DNA of 64,000 bases from Eubacteriaceae bacterium Marseille-Q4139. Lineage in GTDB: Bacteria; Bacillota; Clostridia; Lachnospirales; Lachnospiraceae. The stretch's first letter is position 1. Every line of letters begins with the position of its first letter. The stretch spans positions 2,205,865 through 2,269,864 of the forward strand of contig JAGTTQ010000001.1 in NCBI GenBank assembly GCA_018223415.1, given 5' to 3'. Both the position numbers and the translations under genes were made by a program. Below, piece by piece: positions 17,186-26,077 of the stretch. The notes beneath the pieces are model-generated. The model was not told where the DNA came from and did not search any database. It worked only from the letters and a program-made list of their open reading frames with translations.

Positions 17186-20100
17186 ATGTCATATACTGAA
17201 TTGATTAAGCAGGCTGGGGAATACACGTATTCTGCAAATGTCCAGTTTGACCTCGAGACGGATACGAAGCTCATGCGTTTCATTCCAAACGGGACGGCAG
17301 TGAAGCTTTTAAGAGAATATTTTACAGATATGTCCCGCTCAAAATCCAATAATCATGCCCGTATTTTATATGGCTCTTACGGAACCGGAAAGTCTCATTT
17401 TTTGACTGTACTTGGACAGCTTCTGGGTAAGACTTTTACGGATGGGGCTGCATATCGGACCTTTATAAGCAGAATCCGTGAACATGATCAAGGCCTGGCA
17501 AATGATATAGAGGCTTATGTTCAGGATACGAATAGAAAACCTCTTTTAATTGTACCGATTGTTTTTGATTTTGAGGATTTTGATCGTTGTATTTATTTTT
17601 CCTTAAAGAAAAAGTTTGACCTTCTGGGAATTAAAATTAGTTTTAAAACATTTTATCATCAGGCGCAAACACTTCTTGAACAGTGGAAGGGAAATGAAGA
17701 GTCTTTCAGACGTCTCAACGAGGTCTGCGAAAATGAGAATATAAATCTTGCTGATTTGGAAACTGCCTTGGCAGGGGTTCATCCGCAGGCAGAGGAGAAA
17801 TTTAACAGGCTGTTTGAGGGGATGACTTTTGGGGTCAAATACGTCTACGAGGTTTCTAATTTAGCAGAAACCCTGGAACTGGCCAATCAGACCATCCGTG
17901 ACCGATTCAGCGGCATCGTATTTATTTTTGATGAATTTGGAAGGTATATTGAAGATAATATAAAGAGAATCAAGGTGAAATCTGTCCAGGATTTAGCCGA
18001 ATACTGCGATCACTGTGAGGGAAACAATCACATTATTCTGGTTTCCCACAGGGAAATCAGTCAGTACACACAGAGATACAGCAAAAACCTGGCAGCAGAG
18101 TGGAAAAAGGTTGAAGGAAGATATAAGGCCAATTCGATTAACAGCAGACAGGATCAGTGCCTTTCTCTCGTTCGCAGCGTCTTGATTAAGAATGAGGCTG
18201 TCTGGAAAATTTTTAAGACCCGATTTCAGGCGGAACTGGCTCGGATGGATGAAGAAGCCATGGACTTTAAAGAATTTTTTGTTAATACGTCAACAGAAAA
18301 TTCGTTTGAAAGCGGATTCCCTCTGCACCCAATTTCTCTTTTGGCATTGGACCGTCTGGCAAAAAAGGTCGCCCAGAATGATCGTACTTTTTTTACCTAT
18401 TTGTCAAGCAAAGATGAGAAAAGCCTTTACCGTTTCCTGATCAGGCATGAGCTTGATGAATTCCACTTTGTAGGAATTGATGAGATTTTTGATTATTTTG
18501 AGCCGAGCATTAAAGCGGTGCAAAGTGATGAAGCTTACGAGTGGTACAAAAATCTGCTTGCGGCCCTGGCAAAAATGCATGCGAATCTTTACGATGATGC
18601 ACCAAGCGTGAAGATTCTGAAAGTGATTGCCGTGATTGGGATTATACAGGATTTCGGTGCTTTGGCGGCAGATAAAAAAACAATTTCCAGCGTGATTGAC
18701 TGCCCCGCAGCTGTCGTTGAGAATGCTTTGGATGAACTGTGCGACAGAAAAATCCTGAAGTATTCTAAGGCGTATCAAAGATATGATTTTTTTGATGCCA
18801 GTATCTTTGATGTGGAATCTATGATTGATGAAGAGAGCATCCGTGTGAGCGAAGACGCGGTCATCCGTACATTCAATGAATCTTTTGTCCGCTTTGTCTT
18901 ATATCCGAATGCATATAATCGGGAATATAAGATTTCGCGTGTATTTATCCCGGTGTATGCAGGAGTGAAGGATATTTCAAAAAAAATGCTGCCGGGCAGG
19001 CTTGGCAAATATTATGATGGCGTTCTTTTCCTGGTACTTGACAGGGAGGAAACATCAGTCGAGCAGATGAGGGAGGATTCCCGGGAACTGAACAGGAGTA
19101 TTCTCTGGGTGAACCAGGAATGCGGGGAGCTGATAAGCACAGGAAAAAGGTATATTGCCGCCCGGTATCTGGAAACACAAAAATTGAAATTTATGGAGAA
19201 AGATCCGACCTTTGAACAAGAGCTGGATTATAATATCCGCGAGCTGGATGCAATGATAGAGGCATTGCTCAACGAATGGATTCGTTTTAGAATCGCAGAT
19301 TCCTATGTTGTATGCAATGGAAATATCCATGAGGATATCAAGTCCTTTGATAAACTGACAGAGCTTGCGAGCGACATGATGTATCAGGCTTTTCCGCATA
19401 CTTTGATTGTCAATAATGAACTTATCAATAAAAATACGATCACCAGCACGATTACTTCTGCAAAGAAAAATGCAGTTCGGGCCATCATCAATGGAGGAAA
19501 TCCTTTGACTTATTATGATCTGCCGTACCTTTCTCCGGATTATATTGCTGTCCGTTCTGTGCTTGTAAAAAATGGATTTCTCTGGGCTGAAAATTGTAAT
19601 GAACGGAACCGGCTGGCGGATGGGACAGAGCCGCAGCGCATTATTCAGGAGGTCATAACTCAATATCTTGTCCGCGCTCAGAGAGGGACTGTCGAGTTTG
19701 GCGAGCTGTACGATACATTAAAGAAACCGCCGTATGGGCTGCGCGACGGATATTTATCCCTCTTATTGATTCAAATGCTGGAACCATATAAAAAATCTCT
19801 GATTATCAGCAGTCATGGCGCCGAGCAGGAACTTTCTGCCGAACTGTTGGAGGAAGTTATTCGGAGACCGGATGACTTCCGCTTTACGGTGGCTGATTGG
19901 AGCAGAGAACAGAAGGACTTTATTGACAGCTTGGAGGAGATATTTTCCGCCAATATTGACAAAAGTATGATTCCAAAGAATCGATTGAAAGCGATTTATG
20001 AAGGGATGCTGGCGAAGTATAAGAGCGTTACAAAGTTTTCAAGAACTACGTCGCGTTATGTTTCTGATCAGACGAAGGCATTCCGGAAAATGATGGAAAA

Positions 20101-20752
20101 AAGTCATCAAAGCTATTCGGAATTTTTCTTTACAACGTCTCTGGAACTGACCGGGGATTATCAAATGGCGGCGCCGGTGATTGAAAACTGTATCAGAGAG
20201 CTTGAGACTGCACTTACAAAGCTGGAAGCAGATTTGAAAAAAATCTTATGCGGTGAAATCCAGGCATTGACAGCATTAAATTTGTATGAAAGCTTAGGGG
20301 CAAAATACGGGGAAGTATGGTCTGAAAAAAGATATAAAGCATTTGATTACTATACAAACGCTTTCCTTGAATATGTAAGCAGACTTTCCGCGGAAGACAG
20401 CGACAAAAGCATCATTCATTCGCTGGCAAGGAATCTGACCGGCATTGAGATTTCATACTGGAGCGATAAGCATATTGAGGAATTCGAGGCTCGTCTGCAT
20501 GATGTTGTTAACAGCCTGGATGCCTATCAGGTAAGTGAAACACTGGAGGAAACAGAGACGAGGATGACGTTATGCAGTGCGGATGGAGTTGAACGAACGA
20601 TGATTTTTAACCAGACAGAGCTCTCAGAGCTGGGAATGATGGCAAAAAATAAGATCAATGCGACATTTGGCAACATGGGAATATCGTTTACATATAACGA
20701 CAAAATCCAAGTGCTGCTGTCTCTTTTGGGAGAGTTGCTTGAAGGGAAATAG
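17186..20752 (+). CDS. Large P-loop ATPase of the defence operon
   Basis: A 1188-residue protein. Walker A is LYGSYGTGKSHFL (GSYGTGKS at residues 63-70) and Walker B IVFIFDEFGRYIED (about 245-256), an AAA/STAND-like layout similar in size and motif to the BrxC/PglY or DndH-associated ATPases. The remaining 900 residues are mostly helical, without a recognised nuclease motif. In such systems the large ATPase couples DNA recognition to modification or restriction. It is separated by 7 bp from DUF4007 and 2 bp from the DndC-like gene, so it is firmly part of the operon. The exact family is not certain. Confidence 0.72.
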   Translation: MSYTELIKQAGEYTYSANVQFDLETDTKLMRFIPNGTAVKLLREYFTDMSRSKSNNHARILYGSYGTGKSHFLTVLGQLLGKTFTDGAAYRTFISRIREHDQGLANDIEAYVQDTNRKPLLIVPIVFDFEDFDRCIYFSLKKKFDLLGIKISFKTFYHQAQTLLEQWKGNEESFRRLNEVCENENINLADLETALAGVHPQAEEKFNRLFEGMTFGVKYVYEVSNLAETLELANQTIRDRFSGIVFIFDEFGRYIEDNIKRIKVKSVQDLAEYCDHCEGNNHIILVSHREISQYTQRYSKNLAAEWKKVEGRYKANSINSRQDQCLSLVRSVLIKNEAVWKIFKTRFQAELARMDEEAMDFKEFFVNTSTENSFESGFPLHPISLLALDRLAKKVAQNDRTFFTYLSSKDEKSLYRFLIRHELDEFHFVGIDEIFDYFEPSIKAVQSDEAYEWYKNLLAALAKMHANLYDDAPSVKILKVIAVIGIIQDFGALAADKKTISSVIDCPAAVVENALDELCDRKILKYSKAYQRYDFFDASIFDVESMIDEESIRVSEDAVIRTFNESFVRFVLYPNAYNREYKISRVFIPVYAGVKDISKKMLPGRLGKYYDGVLFLVLDREETSVEQMREDSRELNRSILWVNQECGELISTGKRYIAARYLETQKLKFMEKDPTFEQELDYNIRELDAMIEALLNEWIRFRIADSYVVCNGNIHEDIKSFDKLTELASDMMYQAFPHTLIVNNELINKNTITSTITSAKKNAVRAIINGGNPLTYYDLPYLSPDYIAVRSVLVKNGFLWAENCNERNRLADGTEPQRIIQEVITQYLVRAQRGTVEFGELYDTLKKPPYGLRDGYLSLLLIQMLEPYKKSLIISSHGAEQELSAELLEEVIRRPDDFRFTVADWSREQKDFIDSLEEIFSANIDKSMIPKNRLKAIYEGMLAKYKSVTKFSRTTSRYVSDQTKAFRKMMEKSHQSYSEFFFTTSLELTGDYQMAAPVIENCIRELETALTKLEADLKKILCGEIQALTALNLYESLGAKYGEVWSEKRYKAFDYYTNAFLEYVSRLSAEDSDKSIIHSLARNLTGIEISYWSDKHIEEFEARLHDVVNSLDAYQVSETLEETETRMTLCSADGVERTMIFNQTELSELGMMAKNKINATFGNMGISFTYNDKIQVLLSLLGELLEGK

Positions 20753-20754
20753 GA

Positions 20755-22434
20755 ATGGCAAATACAGTAAATTGGTGTCCGATGTGCAAAGTGCCGGTAG
20801 TAAAAAATAAAAAGTGTCCCATTTGCGGAGCTGACTGCAAAGCTGTCTCTGTCAATGGCGTATGCAACCCGGTTTTTAAGCAGGAACGGAAACTGCTCTC
20901 CATGATATTAAAGGAAGATGTGGTGGACGACGAAGTTTGGTATCTGGGAAACAGCAATTATCTTGTTGGCGGAAAGAGAATCCATCTTCCCTATATAGAG
21001 TTTTATAGGCAGAAGGCACACATTCCGATTGCGAAAGAACTTCGGGAAAATGTTGAGTGTGAAGATGAAATAGCCAGAAAAGAGGTCGTGCTGGCGGCCA
21101 ATGAACAGTATTTGAGAGAGCTCCTTTATGAAGCCGAAGAGTATGTCAGTTCGATTGTAGGGGAGTTAAAAAGTCAAGAAAAGCAAGGCGGAGCACGGTT
21201 TGTCCCGACCGTGTCTTTCTCCGGAGGCAAAGATTCCACAGCTGTGAGCCGAATCGTCCGTGATGCACTTCAGGATGAAACCATTGTTCATTTTTTCGGC
21301 GATACCACGTTGGAGTTCCCAAGTACATACCGCTACATAGAGAATGAATTCCGCAAAGAGAATCCATTTACCCCTATGCTTCCAAGTGAAACGGAAAATG
21401 ACTTTTTCAAGCTGTGCAATGTTTTCGGGCCCCCAAGCAAGTTTGAGAGATGGTGCTGTACCATCTTTAAAACAGGAAGCCTGAACACGGAATATCAGAA
21501 TTTAACGGGAAACAGCCTGACTTTTTTGGGGATACGCCACAGTGAATCCAGAGAGAGGAAAAACTATGAAAGGACGCAGACACATTCCAAAATTGGCTCT
21601 CAGGTGAATGCGATGCCGATCATAGAATGGTCGGACTGTGATGTCTGGCTCTATATCCTTTTTAAGGGGCTTAAATTTAACGATGCATATCGCTTGGGAT
21701 ATAAGCGCGTGGGCTGCTGGTGCTGTCCCAATAATTCCGATTGGTCTATGATGCTCACAGACATCTATTTTCCGGATCTAGCGGCGAAATGGAAAGGGGT
21801 TCTCACCGACTTTGCCCAAAAGACACAAAAACAGGATATCGAAGACTATGTTGAAAATGGCAAATGGAAAACGCGAAAGGGAGCAAGCGGACTGCAAACG
21901 AAAAATGTAACGATTGCGGATACTGCATGCAATTTATCTGACCGTGCAAGAAACGTCATTATCAAGAAAAAAATCCAGCGGGACGTCCTTGAGTTTTTAA
22001 AACCGTTCGGCGAACTGGAAGTTTTTGATAAGGATGATGCGGCTTATATTACAGTTACGGAAAAGGCTGTTTTGAACTCTAACGGTGATGTGGTTCGTCC
22101 AAGGAAAAAGACCGCAGACTTTGTAATCACATGGGGAACGCCTGTTTTGAAGGTGCTGCCGGAAAAAGGAACAGATGTTGTCTTGATGGTGAACCGTTTG
22201 AAATGCCAGCTGCGGAAATATCAGTACTGCATACGCTGTTCGGCATGTGATTCCATTTGTCCATACGGCGCGATCAACACAATCGGAAAATCCAGGTACA
22301 TGATAGACGAGACAAAATGCAGACAGAATTTGGCCGAATGTTCGCGCTGTATTGCCAAATTTTATAATGGCTGTATTACCTGCCAGGTTTTGGCAGGCAA
22401 GAAAAATGTTGAGGATGACAATATAGATTCCTGA
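20755..22434 (+). CDS. DndC-like PAPS-reductase-family protein with zinc ribbon and ferredoxin domain
   Basis: A 559-residue three-part protein. Residues 8-28 form a zinc ribbon (CPMC...CPICGADC). Residues about 150-380 are the adenylating PP-loop sulfotransferase domain with SFSGGKDST (SGGKDS at 156-161) and conserved WCCTIF and GCWCCPNN cysteine pairs that could hold an iron-sulfur cluster. Residue 492 starts a CxxCxxCxxxCP [4Fe-4S] motif, with further cysteines to residue 550. DndC of phosphorothioation systems has the PP-loop domain and a cluster but not, in the classical form, this C-terminal ferredoxin. It presumably activates the DNA backbone for sulfur insertion. The cysteine desulfurase gene follows 10 bp later. 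Confidence 0.83.
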   Translation: MANTVNWCPMCKVPVVKNKKCPICGADCKAVSVNGVCNPVFKQERKLLSMILKEDVVDDEVWYLGNSNYLVGGKRIHLPYIEFYRQKAHIPIAKELRENVECEDEIARKEVVLAANEQYLRELLYEAEEYVSSIVGELKSQEKQGGARFVPTVSFSGGKDSTAVSRIVRDALQDETIVHFFGDTTLEFPSTYRYIENEFRKENPFTPMLPSETENDFFKLCNVFGPPSKFERWCCTIFKTGSLNTEYQNLTGNSLTFLGIRHSESRERKNYERTQTHSKIGSQVNAMPIIEWSDCDVWLYILFKGLKFNDAYRLGYKRVGCWCCPNNSDWSMMLTDIYFPDLAAKWKGVLTDFAQKTQKQDIEDYVENGKWKTRKGASGLQTKNVTIADTACNLSDRARNVIIKKKIQRDVLEFLKPFGELEVFDKDDAAYITVTEKAVLNSNGDVVRPRKKTADFVITWGTPVLKVLPEKGTDVVLMVNRLKCQLRKYQYCIRCSACDSICPYGAINTIGKSRYMIDETKCRQNLAECSRCIAKFYNGCITCQVLAGKKNVEDDNIDS

Positions 22435-22444
22435 GGGATGAATT

Positions 22445-23566
22445 ATGATCTATTTTGACAATGCGGCTACAACGAGGAAAAAACCTCAAGAAGTTTTAGA
22501 TGCCTTTACCTATTATCTGACGGAGGTTGGAACAAGTCCCGGACGCGGCAGTTATTCACTGGGAATTCAGGCTTCACGCATGCTTTATCAAAGTCGCAAA
22601 GCCGTGTGCGGGTTTTTTGGCTGCCCGTCCGCTGCAAATGTGGTATTTACAAAGAATTCTACGGAGGCAATTAACCTGCTGGTCTGCGGATTATTGAAGC
22701 CAGGAGATCATGTGCTGATCAGTTCGTTTGAGCACAATGCTGTTTTGAGACCGCTTCATTCCCTGAAAGAAAAGGGGCTCATTGACTATTCCGTGCTTCC
22801 CGAAGCGGTTTTTGAGAGGCCTGAAGAACTATTGGATGTTCATATACGCCCAAATACCAGACTGGCGTGTGTTACACTGGCGAGCAATTTGACGGGTCAG
22901 ATTGTATTTAACAGCAAATTTGCGACGGCATGCAAAAGGCGGGGAGTCCAGGTCGCTGTCGATGCGTCTCAAGGGGGCGGAAAGGGCCTGGCCGATATGA
23001 GCCGCGATGATATTGATTACCTTGCATTTACCGGTCATAAAGATTTGCTGGCGCTGCCGGGAGTCGGCGGTTTGTGCTCCAGGGAACCTCTGCATTTTAG
23101 ACCTTTAATTCAAGGAGGTACGGGGATTCACGGAGAGTTTTACGTGAACCCGGATATTTACCCGGAAGCGTATGAATCCGGTACGCTAAATATGCCGGCA
23201 ATCTGGGCGCTGAAAACCTCCATTGAGTATATCCAAAAAAATCAGATAAGGATCAATGAAAAGGAAGGTCAGTTGACAGACATGCTTCTGGCAGGGATGA
23301 AAAGGCTTGAAAATGTACAGATCTATAAGCCGGAAGCAGAAAGAGTCCCTACCATTTGTTTTAATGTAAAAGGCGTTCCATCGAGTGATGTCGTTTCTAT
23401 CTTGGACAAACATCAGATTTGTGTAAGGGGCGGAATCCATTGTGCGGTTCTGGCGCATACCACATTGGGAACTGTCAGGAGCGGTGCTGTGCGCGTCAGC
23501 ATGAATTATGAAAATAGTGAGGAAGAAATTGAGACATTTTTGCAGATATTAGGAGGGATCCGGTAA
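22445..23566 (+). CDS. Cysteine desulfurase (DndA/IscS-like, SufS-type layout)
   Basis: A 373-residue PLP enzyme releasing sulfur from cysteine as a persulfide. It opens with YFDNAATTRKKP; the PLP lysine is in AFTGHKDLLALPG and the active-site cysteine in RGGIHCAVLAH near residue 332. A short active-site loop and compact length place it near class II (SufS/Csd-like) desulfurases. Within this operon it should supply sulfur to the DndC-like protein, probably through the next gene's product. Its stop overlaps the following start by one base. Confidence 0.92.
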   Translation: MIYFDNAATTRKKPQEVLDAFTYYLTEVGTSPGRGSYSLGIQASRMLYQSRKAVCGFFGCPSAANVVFTKNSTEAINLLVCGLLKPGDHVLISSFEHNAVLRPLHSLKEKGLIDYSVLPEAVFERPEELLDVHIRPNTRLACVTLASNLTGQIVFNSKFATACKRRGVQVAVDASQGGGKGLADMSRDDIDYLAFTGHKDLLALPGVGGLCSREPLHFRPLIQGGTGIHGEFYVNPDIYPEAYESGTLNMPAIWALKTSIEYIQKNQIRINEKEGQLTDMLLAGMKRLENVQIYKPEAERVPTICFNVKGVPSSDVVSILDKHQICVRGGIHCAVLAHTTLGTVRSGAVRVSMNYENSEEEIETFLQILGGIR

Positions 23567-23763
23567 TGTTTTTGGTATTTTACCGAACAAATGACGTATT
23601 TGAGGCAGAGGAGCTTCTCTCAAATGCTGGTGTGGATACAGAAATTGTTCCCACACCTGTCCAGGACATCGCTTATTGCGGGGTATGCATAAAAATTAAA
23701 AAAGAAGACGCAGACAGTGCAGCAAAAGCTTTGAAAATGAAAGAATATAAAAGAGTGGAGTAA
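23566..23763 (+). CDS. DUF3343 putative sulfur/selenium carrier protein
   Basis: A 65-residue protein of the DUF3343 type: a beta-alpha-beta start (FLVFYRTNDVFEAEELLSNAG) followed by TPVQDIAYCGVCIKIK, whose two cysteines are candidate persulfide carriers. DUF3343 proteins are described as putative Se/S carriers and usually sit beside desulfurases or selenium genes. Here the ATG overlaps the desulfurase stop (TAATG), so the two are translated together, which suggests direct sulfur relay. It is not a component of the classical DndABCDE set. Confidence 0.82.
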   Translation: MFLVFYRTNDVFEAEELLSNAGVDTEIVPTPVQDIAYCGVCIKIKKEDADSAAKALKMKEYKRVE

Positions 23764-23766
23764 TGA

Positions 23767-25941
23767 ATGAGTTATCGAGAGCTGGCTATATTACGAGGCT
23801 ATAAAACCAATAAGAATCATATTGTAAAGGAGTTCTATCTCCCTGTTTTGAAGGAATCTGTGCTGTATAAGCGTGCTGCGGGATTTTTTTCTTCGACGGC
23901 CTTGCTTGAATTATCCAAAGGAGTTTCAGGGCTGATACGCAATGGGGGCAAAATTCGATTTATTGTATCGCCGTTACTGTCAGACGAGGATATCCTGGCA
24001 ATGAAACGAGGATATGATGTGCGTAAAATAGCAGAGAGCGCCTTGATTCGGGAATTTCATGAGCCGCAGAATGACTCAGACAGGGAACGATTAAACTGGC
24101 TTGCTTCTTTAATTGCAGTAAATCGCTTAGAGATTAAAATTGCTCTTACAATGCCTCAGAAAGCAGCAGGGCTCTATCATGAAAAAATAGGTGTGTTTTA
24201 TGATACGGAAGGGAACCGAATTGCTTTTACTGGTTCTATGAACGAAACGGATCACGCTTTCTACAATAATTTTGAATCCATCGTAGTTTTTAGTTCTCTT
24301 GTAGCGGAAGATCAGCGACGGGTGTGTGATATAGAGAATGATTTTGATTCTTTATGGGCTGGACGCGAAAAAAATATCATAGTGATGGAGTTCCCGGCAG
24401 CCCTTAGAGAAAAGCTGATTTCATACAAGAGGGACACGCTTCATCTGGAGTTAGACAAACTGGAAACAGAGGAGCCATATGAGCTTCTGGCGCCAGCTCC
24501 GGGAATTCCTGCGATGCCAAATGGTGTTGTTTTGCATGATTATCAAAATACTGCCATTGACAGATGGGCGAATCAAAACTACCGGGGTATCTTTGATATG
24601 GCTACCGGTACAGGCAAAACCTTTACCGGTTTGGGGGCGGTTGTTCGGCTTTTTCGTGACAGAAAAAAGCTGGCAGTTATTATCGTGTGCCCGTATCAGC
24701 ATTTGGTGGAACAGTGGGTTGAGGATATTAAATTGTTCAATCTGCTTCCAACCATAGGATATTCAAGCTCGAAGCAGAGAGATTGGAAACGCCGTCTTTC
24801 AAATGATATTATGGATTTCAGGCTTGGTGTGATTGATGTATTCTGTTTCGTTACAACAAATGCGACTTATTCTTCATCTTATGTTCAAGGTCAACTGGAA
24901 AAGCTTGGAAAAAATACACTGCTGCTTGTTGATGAAGCGCACAATTTTGGTGCACCAAATTTAAGGAAGATGTTGAATCCAAAGTTTGAATATCGTTTAG
25001 CTCTGTCGGCGACCCTGGACAGACATGGGGATCCGGAAGGAACAGAATCCCTGTACGAGTATTTTGGAGATAAGTGTATTGAATATTCCCTTGACCGTGC
25101 AATCCGCGAGGGAAAATTGACTCCATATTACTATTATCCTAAAATAGTCTATTTAACAGGCGGAGAATTGGATCAATATCGAGAGATATCGAGAAAAATT
25201 TCCAGGCAGTATCATAAAAACAGCACCGGCACATTGGAAATAACGGAATTGGGAAAGAAACTTTTAATCGAGCGTTCCCGCATTGTAGCCGGCGCATCAA
25301 ATAAAGTTGCCCTTTTAAAAGAACTGATGCAAAATTATAGAGAAGATTCCCACATTCTTGTGTACTGCGGTACGGCACAATCGTCTGACTTTTTAAGGGA
25401 TACCTCCGAGAGAGATGAAGAAGGTGAGCGCCAGATTGTTTCCGTTTCTAAGATGCTTGGGCTTGAATTGGGAATGAAGGTTACTCATTTCACATCTGCC
25501 GAATCTGCTTTAGAACGGGAGCAGATCAAGAGGCAATTTGCAGATGCCAATCCATATCAGGTGATTGTGGCAATCAAATGCCTGGATGAAGGCGTGAATA
25601 TTCCAAGTATAAAAACCGCCTTTATTCTTGCAAGCAGTACAAATCCCAAAGAATATATTCAGCGGCGGGGGAGAGTTCTGCGGCTGGCGCCGAGCAAACC
25701 ATATGCAACAATATACGATTTTATAACGCTGCCGACCCCGCTTGATTATGTAGATAGAGGGGGTGAAAATGCCAAGCTGGATCTATCTCTGATTAAGAAA
25801 GAAATCGCCAGAATGCGGGAGTTTGGCGAGCTATCAAAGAATCCATCCGACTCAGATAAAATCATAAAGGAACTGATTGAAACGTATGGATTGGATACCA
25901 TAGGAGGGGAGGATATGTTTTATGGGAGAACAGAAGCTTGA
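23767..25941 (+). CDS. PLD-domain/SF2 DEAD-like helicase
   Basis: A 724-residue fusion. Residues 30-175 resemble a phospholipase-D nuclease half (RAAGFFSSTALLELSKG, then YHEKIGVFYD with H138 and K140, and AFTGSMNET). Residues 255-680 are a superfamily 2 helicase: LHDYQNTAIDRW, Walker A TGTGKT (280-285), LLVDEAHNFG, ALSATLDR, and motif VI region QRRGRVLRLAP. Similar proteins are found in several phage-defence operons, where they translocate and possibly cut unmodified DNA. It begins 3 bp after DUF3343 and its 3' end overlaps the 51-residue gene. Confidence 0.85.
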   Translation: MSYRELAILRGYKTNKNHIVKEFYLPVLKESVLYKRAAGFFSSTALLELSKGVSGLIRNGGKIRFIVSPLLSDEDILAMKRGYDVRKIAESALIREFHEPQNDSDRERLNWLASLIAVNRLEIKIALTMPQKAAGLYHEKIGVFYDTEGNRIAFTGSMNETDHAFYNNFESIVVFSSLVAEDQRRVCDIENDFDSLWAGREKNIIVMEFPAALREKLISYKRDTLHLELDKLETEEPYELLAPAPGIPAMPNGVVLHDYQNTAIDRWANQNYRGIFDMATGTGKTFTGLGAVVRLFRDRKKLAVIIVCPYQHLVEQWVEDIKLFNLLPTIGYSSSKQRDWKRRLSNDIMDFRLGVIDVFCFVTTNATYSSSYVQGQLEKLGKNTLLLVDEAHNFGAPNLRKMLNPKFEYRLALSATLDRHGDPEGTESLYEYFGDKCIEYSLDRAIREGKLTPYYYYPKIVYLTGGELDQYREISRKISRQYHKNSTGTLEITELGKKLLIERSRIVAGASNKVALLKELMQNYREDSHILVYCGTAQSSDFLRDTSERDEEGERQIVSVSKMLGLELGMKVTHFTSAESALEREQIKRQFADANPYQVIVAIKCLDEGVNIPSIKTAFILASSTNPKEYIQRRGRVLRLAPSKPYATIYDFITLPTPLDYVDRGGENAKLDLSLIKKEIARMREFGELSKNPSDSDKIIKELIETYGLDTIGGEDMFYGRTEA

Positions 25942-26077
25942 TGAACGGAAGCTGAACATTATTAAAGTCGGCGTGATTAAGACGGAAAAGGAAAATATTG
26001 TGAAAAGCGGTTCGACAAACGATATTGTCGAAAGTATCCGGAAGCTCATAGAAAGGGTGGTGGATGGGAAATGCTGA
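25922..26077 (+). CDS. Small 51-residue protein between helicase and DndD-like gene
   Basis: A short frame starting ATGGGAGAACAG overlaps the helicase end by 20 bp and the DndD-like start by 7 bp (AAATGCTGA). The protein is charged and ends with an amphipathic helix (NDIVESIRKLIERVVDG). A GGAGGGGAGG tract at 25901-25912 provides a ribosome site. The tight overlaps on both sides argue that it is real and coupled. No family is recognised; it is far shorter than DndE. Confidence 0.65.
   Translation: MGEQKLDERKLNIIKVGVIKTEKENIVKSGSTNDIVESIRKLIERVVDGKC

Noticed and set aside
20755..22434. Calling this gene an ordinary sulfate-assimilation PAPS reductase
   Set aside because: It lies in an operon with a desulfurase, a DndD-like ATPase, a helicase and DUF4007, and lacks sulfate transport or ATP sulfurylase neighbours.
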